NCBI GenBank assembly: GCA_015680635.1
Contig: JAABOA010000271.1
Coordinates: 1,036 to 17,879, forward strand
Origin: Lunasporangiospora selenospora
Taxonomy: Eukaryota > Mortierellomycota > Mortierellomycetes > Mortierellales > Mortierellaceae
Direction of reading: 5' to 3'
DNA: 16,844 nt
The translations under genes were made by a program, and so were the position numbers. Shown in pieces: positions 1 to 9,700 of this stretch. Position 1 is the first letter of the stretch. Each line of letters starts with the position of its first letter. The notes under the pieces are model-generated. The model saw nothing but the letters and a program-made list of their open reading frames with translations. It was not told the origin of the DNA and did not search any database.

Positions 1-142
1 CCGAACCGTGGTCCTGCCTGTGCTGTGTGTGGCTCCCTCCAAAACCCTCTTCCCTACCCTGCCCAACCCAAACCACAACCCTGCTGTGCCATGTGATGGC
101 ATGGTCACTAATATAAAGAGAAAGCGTGCCTTTTTGGTTTTT

Positions 143-148
143 TTTATT
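143..148 (-). terminator. Candidate polyadenylation signal of the chitinase gene
   Basis: The minus strand reads AATAAA about 180 bases past the chitinase stop codon, within an A-rich stretch. It is the only canonical hexamer on that strand between the stop and the window edge. A canonical hexamer is not required in fungi, so this is a plausible but unproven 3' end. Confidence 0.35.
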
Positions 149-326
149 TGCTGTCAAAACGAAACAGCAGCCTGGCTGTCTCCTGCGAAATAAATATCGA
201 TTGGGGGTTTTTTCCTATTTTCTGCGATGTGGCCCTGCCATCATCTGGTAGAAGTGTCTCTCTACTTTATCGCCGTCAAGGCTTCCTGGCCCCGACTTGG
301 CTCCAGTGTCTGTTTCCTTTTTTTTA

Positions 327-2435
327 CTAAAAGAGGCGGCGGCGGCGGAGAGCCGAACCGCAGGCAGCTCCTTTAACCCACACGCTCGACGAACCTGGGG
401 TATCACCCTGGGTCCACCACGAAGCCGTGTAGAGGAATCCGTTGTACGACACCTTGGCTCCTCCACTGTACGAAGAACCGGCTGACCACGCGGCAACACC
501 GTTGCACGAGCCAGGGGTGCCAGTGGGCTGAGTTGTACCACCGCAAGCACCCTTGTCTTCCCAAGGGAGACCGTCAGTAGGCTTGTTGTTCTGACTCCAC
601 CAGCGGGCGCTGTACACACGGCCATTGTACGAAACCTGGGCTCCGCTGTTGTAGGCAGTGCTTGGGTTCCAGGCGGCGATAGTGCATCCGGGGTTCGTAG
701 TGGTAGTGGGGACGGTAGGGGTCGTGGTCGAGGGCGTGCCAGTGGTCGTGGGCTCGATAGTTGTGGTTGGCGAGCCATCAAAAGGTGGGATCACACCTCC
801 GCAGCGAGGTTCAGTGGCACCCAAAGCAGCCTTGCAGATCTGCTGAGCTGCAGCTGTCGCCTCAAGATTGTTGGGTTGACCCTTGCTCTTGTACAACTCC
901 CAGAAGAATCCACCACGCGAGCCTTGTCCAGCCAAGATAGCAGTCAACTCGGTCTGAGTCAAAGGCAACTGGTGAGTGGGGTCGTGGTCAAAGGCTGGGT
1001 AGGCAGGAATACCAATCTCGTAACCAACATAGGCTGTCATTCCGTTGGTCTTGTACGAGTTCATGTAGTAGAGGACCTGCTGGCTAAGCGAGCAAACGTT
1101 GGTGTCGGGGCATTCGTGGAACTGCTGGTTGTTCGAGAGATCGTAGGTCATGACGTTGACACCACCAGAGTTGGCAATAAAGTTATAGGCATCGGGGTAC
1201 CACTTGAACATGTTGTACCAAATGTTCTTGAGATTACCACCCCACCAGTTGGTCGACAAACCACCGGCAGCGGATGCAGCCGTGGCAATCTTGAGGTTGG
1301 GAGCAATCGCCTTGATGTTGATCTCAACATCCTTCATGATGGCCGTGTACTTGTACACAGTCTGGTGCGAAGTCCATGGACCAGTAGCAGGACCCTTCTT
1401 GTAGTAGTCCGCATGCCACATCTCCTCGTAATCTGAATCATGCATCATTTCAATTTAAGAGAGAAAAGGGGAAGAGAGAGTGTCAGTCCTCAGCAACCCC
1501 TTTAGGTCCGTTCAAACATGTGAGTAAATATTAGGACGGGAACCGATCATATGCAGGATACTAACCGATATCGATACCAGCAAGTCCGAGATCCTTGCCA
1601 AGGTAGACGAGATCCTGGTAGGGATCACGGTTCACCTGGATATAGTAGTCACTACCAGGAACCAAGTTGGTCTGACCGTTAAGGCTGTCCTTCCACTGGC
1701 GGCCTATTTTCCAATCAAATATCAAATTCAGAACAGTCATGAGCAATCCTGCAGACAGAATCATTGCACCTTATTAAAATCAAAGACAACAATTTCTATC
1801 GAGCATTTACCAGGAATCATCTCGGGGTGGAAAACGGGTGGGTCACCGCCAGCCTTGGAACGGACATAGTCCTGAGCCTGCTTCCAGGTAGTCGAGTTGG
1901 ATGGCTCGGGGAAGACGTCAAAGTCAGCCAAGACAGTGCCCTCGCTCTTGGGCTCGCAAGTGTAGCACCACATGTTGGCTTCAGTGCAGGACGCGAGGGA
2001 TCCACCGTTATCGATAATCTTGTAGTAGTTGGGGGTCGAGGTGCCGTAGCCTCCGACCGAGTAGTACGTGTAAACGTAAGGGAAGCATCCGTAGTTCCAT
2101 CCTCCCATTGACAGGAAAACTTCAACACCTCCGGCCTGGAGCTTGGCAACCTGGGCCTTCAAGTCAGCAAATCCAAAATCTCCTCCGTTCACGTAGCTGA
2201 GACCGACGTGCTCGAGAGTGTTCGATCCAGGGACGTAGACCATTCCGGGACGGGCAAAGGCCAAAAAGATGCGGTTGACGGGAATTGTTGCAGCATTGTC
2301 AGCAAGAGCCTTGAGCTTGGCGGGTCCGTTGTTTGGGTTCAGGAGGAGGTATCCTGCGGCAGAGGCTGCTGCCTCGGCGCTGTAGAACAGCGAGGCAGCC
2401 GAGACGACCGAGAAGACAATAGTCGTCAGACGCAT
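327..2435 (-). CDS. Secreted GH18 chitinase with two CBM5/12 chitin-binding domains
   Basis: Three exons on the minus strand: 2435-1811, 1703-1566 and 1432-327 (stop TAG). Introns of 107 and 133 bases have GT...AG ends and compatible phases, giving 622 residues. Residues 1-22 look like a signal peptide (basic start, hydrophobic core, small residues before the likely cut). The GH18 barrel spans roughly 25-465: the strand-3 motif SMGGW is at 109-113, the catalytic motif GIDIDYE at 251-257 with E257 as the expected proton donor, and MTYD at 349-352. A Thr/Pro-rich linker (473-502) leads to two CBM5/12 modules (504-551 and 564-612), each with the paired tryptophans typical of the family (532-533, 593-594). 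GH18 enzymes hydrolyse beta-1,4 bonds in chitin, so this is probably an extracellular or cell-wall enzyme for wall remodelling or feeding on chitin. Oddities: the first Asp of the DxxDxDxE consensus is Ala250, and four arginines coded by a GCC-type repeat sit just before the stop. The start is the first ATG after the TATA box and opens directly into the signal peptide. Confidence 0.93.
335..346. repeat. Short GGC trinucleotide repeat at the chitinase C-terminus
   Basis: Four perfect GGC units on the plus strand, read as CGC codons on the coding strand, encode Arg617-Arg620 of the chitinase. They lie after the last CBM5/12 domain and two codons before the stop. Confidence 0.7.
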
Positions 2436-2544
2436 TGTGGAGCGCGGTCAAGGGTGAAGGATGGGTGTAGAGTGAAGGAGAAGGAGAAGGAGGAGATGTT
2501 GAGAGGAGCGTGGTGAAGAAAGGGTTGAATGGAAGGTGAGGGCG

Positions 2545-2553
2545 CCTTTTATA
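2545..2553 (-). promoter_or_regulatory. TATA box of the chitinase gene
   Basis: The minus strand reads TATAAAAGG, about 110 bases upstream of the chitinase ATG. With initiation about 30 bases downstream, this would give a 5' leader of roughly 80 bases. That leader is strongly pyrimidine-rich on the coding strand (repeated CTCCTT), a common feature near transcription starts of well-expressed fungal genes. The match and the spacing are seen directly; its use is inferred. Confidence 0.65.
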
Positions 2554-2560
2554 CTAGAGC

Positions 2561-4115
2561 GCCCAAAGCAGGAGCTCGACAACTGAACCTCCTTGTTCAT
2601 GGCCCCCGTCAGTTCACGCCGCATTGCCAGTGGACCATTTCAGCTGGTACGACAGAGTCATCAGAATGATTTTCCATAGGGATGTGGATGTGTGCAACAA
2701 GTCTTGGTGTCTGAACGACTGACGAGTAAAATGACAAGACAAAGGGGAAGAGTGTTTTTCAATAGTGCTGACAGAGATAATCCGTATCCGTGATAAGATT
2801 GCATTCGTTCCACGGAGTAGGGTAGCGTAGATGTCGACACAGGGTCTTGGTGGACAGTTGAAAGATATCTTCTAAAGCATGCTACCAGATTGTATTAGAA
2901 AGTAAAAAAAAAAAATGAATACACGTTGAATTGAAGGACGCGTCAAGGGCTGATACAATCCGCTCCACCTCTAGTGTTTCTTTCATTGCGCCCTTTGGCC
3001 ATCGGGAGTGGGGTAAACAAAAGCGAGAGCAAAAAAAGATCTCGCCTCGGGCCGCCGTGCCCGTTTTTTTTTGTTCCATGGCCACTAAGGTCGAGATGAA
3101 GCCGAGAACATTAGGCGCATTGGAACGAGAAGGAGTTGGATGAAAGAAATGGCCCTTTGATTATGCGAGATTGTGCACTGGCCTACCTGTCAACGCAAAA
3201 TAATCGCTTGGGTCAAGGTCAAGAATAAAAAACAAAAAAAAAAAAGTCCGTTGAAGACTTGTTATCCCCCACCAATAGTTCAAAAAAAAAGCGTGTGCTG
3301 TCTGCTCCTGACCGACAAGCTATTGTCCTTACAATCCATTATTCAAGCTTTCAGCATGACCTTGAGATGTTTCTGTTGAATTTAGGCGACCTGAACTCAA
3401 ATTAATGTACCAAAGTGCTACTTTAAAGAACATTCTCACTCTTTCTTACTCTTTTTCGAGCTCTCCATCACAGTAAACGCTCTAAGCCGATTCCGTCCGC
3501 CTTCGTGGGAGAACATTTTCACTCTACCTTGTCTATGTGTGTGGAAAGACACATTCACCGTACGACAGTTAAAAGGAATAGATAGAGTTTATAGTGCAAT
3601 GATGGCACGCGTCAACGTTACGCGAAACTCTGTCAAAGGAATGCATGCAGGAGGAGAGAGAGTAGAATTGCCTCAATCACAAATAATCTCGGCGGCATAG
3701 GTCACTCTTGGAAACAGAGTGTGTGAACGAGTGCATCCCCCCTCGACCCCTTGAAAAGTACCAAATAAACTCTTTTCCATTCTCTTTTTCATGAGAGCAG
3801 TTGCCAATGACATTGACAAATCGCTTTACCATGGCCATATCAGTGTTGGGGGATGTCCAGAGGGACTCTTTTCGATGGCTCCTGATATGCAATCAGGTTG
3901 CTATCATCGAGTGAGCTATCAATATTCAAAGGGAAGGGAAAATCAGATGGGACAAGGAGGTACATACATGAAATGGTATCAATATGATGCTAGACACTTG
4001 CAGATTCAACCGGGTTTGTATCCTATCCATATCAAGGCACTCCTAAGAATTGCGCCAAGGTGTCCTGACTGGCTAGGCAGCAACAGCAAACAACAACAAC
4101 AAAAAACACACGACC
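2561..4115. other. Intergenic region without a convincing gene
   Basis: About 1.5 kb upstream of the chitinase TATA box. It contains many A and T homopolymer runs (for example near 2904-2915, 3065-3072 and 3234-3245) and only short, out-of-context reading frames. The longest plus-strand frame (from 3791) has an ordinary random composition, no recognisable domain and no splice partners. The proximal part presumably holds chitinase regulatory sequence. I found no tRNA-like cloverleaf or repeat family here. Confidence 0.5.
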
Positions 4116-4965
4116 TCACTTCACCTTGCTTTCTTTGGCAGCGTCCTTGTCCTGCGGGTGAATAGGACGCACAAACACGGACTCGCATCGTGAGAGCGTT
4201 GGACAAAGAGTAGGTTTCTCCAATCGATCTTGGCCGATATCGCCCAAGAGGAGGTAAAGGGGGGACATGGAGTCCGTGTTAGTGTTCATGATATCCATTA
4301 GTTCAGTGGCACCCGATACGGGCCAAGGACAGAAGAGGAGAAGCAGTTGCTCAAAAGACGCATGTTTGCGCACACATTTGGATTGTGTCCAGCGGGAATG
4401 GCAAGGGGAAAGAATGAACTTGGACCATGCACGTTTATCAGAGTCTGTCGAAAAAGTCCATGGGTGGTACTAAAAGGCCAGGAATGTGCAACATGATCAA
4501 AAGCGCTTGGACCTCTGGCTCTCATGTTTACTCCAGACCTCTCTGTTATCCTCTTGAGCAGAGAGAGGGTCATGTGGTCGCGATAGCTGCTTTACTTGGT
4601 TTGCTAGCTCGCGTAGATGAGTGAAGGTTGCATAATCAGGCTATCTGCAGTAATGCCGTGTATCCTTTTGACAACAGAGGTGATGGCAAATGGCGCCAAA
4701 AGCAGGTTGACAGAGGCCCACTTTTGTTCCCTTGCGCTGTCCAGACACACACAGAATAAAGGAAAAAAGATGGGGAGAGATGGGGAGAGGGAGGGCAAAG
4801 GGCTTACTGAGCCCTCTTGTCTAATGTGCTTCGATCGATTGGAGCTCTTCGTGTCGCATCTCGAGCGTATGCCCGCCCCATCCAGTTTTCCGAAAAGCGG
4901 ATGCCCCACATTATCTGCCCAAAGCCAGAGCAGACAAGCCCCTCCGCCTCAGCCTTGCTTCCGGA
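4116..4965 (-). pseudogene. Broken coding-like segments, possible decayed gene of unknown family
   Basis: On the minus strand several adjacent open segments read like real protein but lie in different frames. From 4965 to 4808 a frame leads to a good donor (GTAAGC at 4807) and a 71-base pyrimidine-rich intron ending in CAG at 4737. It resumes in phase from 4736 with REQKWASVNLLLAPF and stops at 4604. The next segment, 4640-4497 (LRELANQVKQLSRP), would join the following one, 4573-4298 (VHGPSSFFPLAIP), if one base were missing in a run of four T. The last segment, ending at a TGA at 4116, contains SPLYLLLGDIGQD and would need a further one-base change. I do not recognise the family. A pseudogene with indels fits best; an intact gene with exons I have misplaced, or chance, remain possible. 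Confidence 0.3.
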
Positions 4966-5400
4966 TCAGGCCATTGAAGGCTGATTCCCCTCTGTTCCAC
5001 CTAATGCTTGAAAGCAAGTGTGTTCAATTTGCGTTATCGAAACCATGATCTATCAGCTCTTTACGAATGCTCCCAACCAAAGTTTGCAATAATCTATTTT
5101 CCCGCGATAAAAGGAGTCACAAATTCAGCCATCCAAAGCTCCTCTCTTTGGGCGTGGTCGTGACTGACTCCAGAGTGCAGTCCCCCAAATTAGGGTATAA
5201 AAGAGGATCGATCCCCTGCAGTCATGACAAAAGTATCTACAAAGCATTCTTCAAACAGTACTGGCAGATCCATTTTCTCTGTGGGACTTGTCGGTGATTC
5301 CAGACTGCCAGACCTACAAGACGTGTTAAGAGTTTGAACAGTCGTTTCAGTCGCTGCTTGAACGTCAGACACATCTGACATACCTTCTATTTTTTAATCT
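4966..5400. other. Gap between the broken coding patch and the VPS8 3' end
   Basis: No intact gene seen. On the minus strand two further short coding-like frames occur around 5060-5190 (REELWMAEFVTPF and, in another frame, LVGSIRKELIDHGFD). They could be more distal remnants of the same decayed gene. On the plus strand there is a TATA-like site at 5196 followed by a 37-codon ORF at 5224-5337. None of this adds up to a supportable gene model. Confidence 0.35.
5196..5203 (+). promoter_or_regulatory. Orphan TATA-like box
   Basis: TATAAAAG on the plus strand, in an intergenic position with no plus-strand gene downstream before the 3' end of VPS8. The nearest ATG (5224) is only 28 bases from the box, at or before where transcription would be expected to start, so a normal coding promoter is doubtful. 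It could drive a noncoding RNA antisense to the VPS8 3' region, be a relic, or be chance. Confidence 0.25.
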
Positions 5401-5419
5401 AATTCAAAAAGGTGAACGG

Positions 5420-5441
5420 GAGAGAGAGAGAGAGAGAGAGA
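5420..5441. repeat. (GA)11 microsatellite
   Basis: Eleven uninterrupted GA units about 155 bases past the VPS8 stop codon, so probably in or just beyond its 3' untranslated region. Such dinucleotide tracts slip readily and often vary in length between strains. Confidence 0.9.
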
Positions 5442-5596
5442 ATAATGAGTGTGTGGAAAGTTCAGTTTGGTCATTTCACCATGTTCAAGCATGTGAATTT
5501 TTACAGTGTTGCAAGCGCGTATTCTACAACTAGCAAATTGAACCAAAAAGTGGAAATTAAAATACATGTAAAACAAAAAAAAAAAAGAGAGATGGT

Positions 5597-6744
5597 TTAA
5601 TAGCCTAGACAATGGCGATGGTATCCACGCCCATTACGGAAAATCACCAAATCCTTGTCCGAAGCATCAGTCGTGCCCTTCCCAGAATGGCCATGGCCCT
5701 TGACAGACTCGAGATCCTTGCTCATATTCACATCCTCAGCCGTCTCTCTTTCCTTGCCCTTGCTGCTTCTCATCCCAACTCCATTCACCACCGTAGCAGC
5801 AGTTGTTGTCAATGACGACTCGAGTGTCACCGCAACGCCACTGCCTTCCGATGGTGTCGATCCACGGTTCATGACCTCGGGCGCAGGAGACTCGTTTCTG
5901 CTGGATGACTCGTCATCATTCACATTCCCATTATTGTTGTCCATGGCTTCTGATCCAACAACACTGCTCGCCAACGCTGCCTTGATCGCCTTGGCCGCCG
6001 CCTTTTGTTGCAACACCCTCAATTCTCGGACTACGCTCGGACCCCAAAAGGCTCCTCCACAGATCTCGCAATTGCCCTTCCGTGGTCTCCACCCCCGGCC
6101 TCGGTTCTTGACTACCAATTGCACTCCCATGAACAAATCGCGTTCGAAAAGTCCATTGGTCATCTCGAGCAATTGCCCCTCGTACTTGTACGTGTCCAAC
6201 ATCCCCAAAAAGATGTCCTTGTAGTCCGAAAACTGGTTTTTGAGCGACTCATCTTCATCCTCTCCTTCTTTCTTGTCCGTCTTGCCACGGCTTTGAGCCT
6301 CGTCCGACTTTAATAGTCGACGCAAGAGTGAGGGAAGTGAGACTTGGGTGGTAGACGTCGAGAGCAAAAGGGTCGTCAAGATCGACTGCACATAGCTCTT
6401 AAAGTTGTTCAGTAGCTGGTCTACAACCTGGAATGATTGCCGACTCTCTTCTCCCATGTTGGAAAACAACGCCGGAGGTGCATTCTCAATCGTGAGCATG
6501 GCTGTGGATGTCGACCTTGCAATCGTAGTCGGTAGTGACCGTAATTCAACGTCTGGAGATGCTCCTATAGTCCCCGGTTCTTGGTCCTCTTCCTTTTGCT
6601 GTACATGTCGCTTCGACTCAATCAAATACGTTATTGTTCTGGAGGCCGACACAAACACTTGCAACAGCCGGAACCAGAGAATTTCCGTATCACTCTCGCT
6701 CCTTGGGTTCTGTACATGATGCTGTGATCGTGGTTTTGTTGCAT

Positions 6745-6779
<35 letters not shown>

Positions 6780-9700
6780 CTTGCCTGCGAGAGAAGCTTT
6801 ACCGTCTGGCTTCGCCTCTCACACAGCTGCTTTCCAACATTCAGCACTCCTCTCAAGCGAACTAGGGTGGCTCGCATGTTGGACTGCTCCTCCATCATCC
6901 AATAGGCATCCTGGACCTTGCCAACATTCTTGGATCGTACAAGTGTGGTCAACATACCGATTCGCTCCTTGACAATTTCCAGTACCTTGGACAAGGCTCC
7001 GCCGACATTGCCACTTCTCTCCAAGATCCAGACAACCGCGTCGACCACTCCAGCCTCCTCGCAGAGCTTCAGCACCTTCTCAAGTCGATAGCTATTGTCT
7101 TGATGGCGTTCCAGATAGTCATAGACTCCGGAGGGATCATACTGACAGAGCAATTCCACATATTGTTCGTGGATCTCAGGGTCCGTGATAGCGGCCGCAC
7201 CAATCGATTCTTGGTCCAACTCACGCATTCTTGCTGCTCCTGCGTAGCCAAGTCTCTGGGCCGACTCGCCCGCTTCTTGACCCTTCTCATTCGTGAGGTT
7301 GGATGAGGGCTCTAGCAAGCCTCGCAAGTACGCAAAAAGTCGAGGCTTCGATCCATGCAGGGTTTCCATCACAGATCGGTGTTCCGCGTTCAGATACCGG
7401 TGGACTAGGAGAGCAGCCTGCTCACCATCAATGTCAACAATCTCTGCAATATGATCCATTGCTGTCCTGATAATGTCCGTCCTTTGTTTCTCCGTCAGGG
7501 TTGCGCGGGATGTTCTCGCAGGGTCGAGTAGCTTGCGGATCGCATCATAGACCTGAGAACGTCGCTCCGGATCCTTCAAGTAAGTGACAATCAGCGGTCC
7601 ATACAGCTTTTGTTGTCGGTACATTTTCTCCAAAACCCGATAGAACCCAGCCTGTTCATAAAGCTCCATCATCTTGGACTCGTCCCCTGGCGAATAGCAG
7701 CGAAGAAGGGACTGTACTGCCACTTGGCGTTCCTCTCGTGTTGATGGGTCTGTATCGCTCGAGAGACGGGTCAGTATCCTGTGGAGTGTTGTGGGCGAAA
7801 GCGCCAATGTCTTTGGCGACTTTGCGTAATTGCGTGCTACAAAGCTGTAGAGATGAGCCACATCCTCGTCCGTGTACTCTTCGCCAAAAGAAGTTGTACT
7901 CTCGCCATTCGTGGCCATTATGGAGGACGACGAGTTTGAGAATGACGTGCTGGGAGTCAAGACCTCCAAAAGAGTGTTGATAATAAGCTGTTTGCTCATT
8001 ACCCGACCAGGTCCTTCCTGACCATTTCGTGCCACTTGCGAAAAGTCTCGACTGGTCGAAGTCAGGTAGCTGTCCTCAAAGGCCATGTCCATGACCTTCA
8101 AAAATTCGTCACAATCGTGTCTCAAGAAGAGTCTCAGGTATGGGTAGGTTGGCTCCGAGTCTTCAGCATCGTCCACATCACCGGTCAGGATAAGTTCTCC
8201 ACCAGATGGGGGCCACATGACACATCGACCAGAAAATATAAAAGAGTAGAGCGATACCTTGGCGGCAATGGCTTCCTGCTCCTCCAAATTTGTTCCATCA
8301 ATGAATGACTTGCCCAAGAGACTATCCGAAAGGTACTGGTAAAGTTTTTGAACAACCTCTTCGTCCGATGGTTCGTCAAGGTGGAGAGGCCTGTCGTTGC
8401 TGGATGCAATCTGGGATGCAATCTGGGAAGTAATCTGGGAAGAGACAATCGTCGTATCCTCGGCTGGGGCGTCATTTTCAGCGTTGTCCTGTTCTAGCAA
8501 CCTCTTGGTTCTGTCCTTAAGAATAGACTTGATGACTTTTAGCAACTCGACCACCGGGCTGACATAGTCTTTTATACTCCTGTTCCAGACATAAATCAGT
8601 CCCGTATACAGCCTGTGTCGTTGACAGAGAGCAACAATCTGGTGCATTTCGAGAACGTGGCATGGAGTATGACAGATGCAGAGCTCGAGTTCCTTGAACA
8701 ATCCCCGACTGCTATAATACTGGACAAACGCCTGCATCACTTGTGGAGGCATCTCTGTCAATCGATCCTGAAGAATATATCCCTCAAGGGACTGCAAAAA
8801 GATGCCCTTCACGTTTGGACTAGCTTCCGCATAGCGCTCATAAACATCTTCAAACAGGAACACCTGATCCTCCAAAGCCAAACAGCTCTCAATGGCTTGG
8901 ATGGCAAGGTCGTGGAAGAGTACAGTTCCTGCTCCGACACCACCAGCAGCCTCGTCCGAGTCAACATCCAACATTCGCTCGGGATTGAATGTATAGTTGA
9001 GTGAGGCTGTGAGGAGCTCATAGATCTTTTCGCTCACCATCTGTTTCCTTGTCGTTTCATCCTCGGGCAAGCCAACGACAGCTGTTTGTACAGACTTGCC
9101 CATATAAAAGAGCGTCGCCAGGGCAATTCCCTCGAGAAAGTCTCCCGATTTCACTAGAGCAAGGATTCGGTCCGTCCAATTGAGGATCGTACCAATCTGA
9201 ACACGGCGTACTCCCTAAAGCGCAAAAGTATTGATACGGTATGAGGATTTGGTCTTTCCCTCTACCTGACGGAGAAGGCTCGGTAGCTAAACTGGAAAAT
9301 CCTTTCTAAACTCACCAAAACAAACAGTTTTCCTTTGTGGGCTTTCCAGCTGTTGTTGTAGCACATGTCGCCAACGGGGAGCTTGGCATCCACAGCAGTG
9401 AGTGGGGCAGCAGGCGGGCGGTGGATCTTTGCGACATCCTTGAACCAGTCGTGGTAGACTATCTGTAGCGATCGAGCACTACAGCGTTCTGTCTCGCACA
9501 TTAATTTCGGGTCAAAAACGATAACATCCTCGGTATTCGTCAAGAGCAATAAAATCTAGAGCAAAAGTAAAAAAAAAGGGGGAGGTCGTCTTTAGCGAAT
9601 GACAAGTCTTCTCTGCATCTCTAAGCAATGTAACGAGACTGGGTCGTACCTGTGGTCGAACCCACTGGATGCCAACAATTCCTTCTCTGCAAATCCAGTC

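Noticed and set aside
215-781. 188-residue minus-strand open frame rich in Pro/Arg/Ser
   Set aside because: It is a shifted frame over the chitinase linker and CBM5/12 coding sequence; its composition mirrors the Thr/Pro linker repeats.
876-1436. 186-residue plus-strand open frame
   Set aside because: It is antisense to chitinase exon 3, whose sense frame carries clear GH18 motifs; GC-rich codon use keeps the opposite frame open.
2931-3143. 70-residue plus-strand frame with a good ATG context at 3078
   Set aside because: The N-terminal part is built on homopolymer-rich sequence and the downstream part is only 21 codons; there is no similarity I recognise and no continuing exon.
3791-4165. 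124-residue plus-strand open frame
   Set aside because: No domain, no splice partners and no promoter signal; part of it is a CAA repeat (4081-4103) in the leader-like A/C-rich stretch.
4617-5048. 143-residue plus-strand open frame in the intergenic gap
   Set aside because: It has no recognisable motif and lies antisense to the minus-strand patch, which reads more like protein and has an in-phase intron. Likely chance, though an orphan gene cannot be excluded.
5655-6313. Plus-strand frames of 189 and 102 residues
   Set aside because: Both are antisense to the 3' part of VPS8 exon 9, with no domain of their own.
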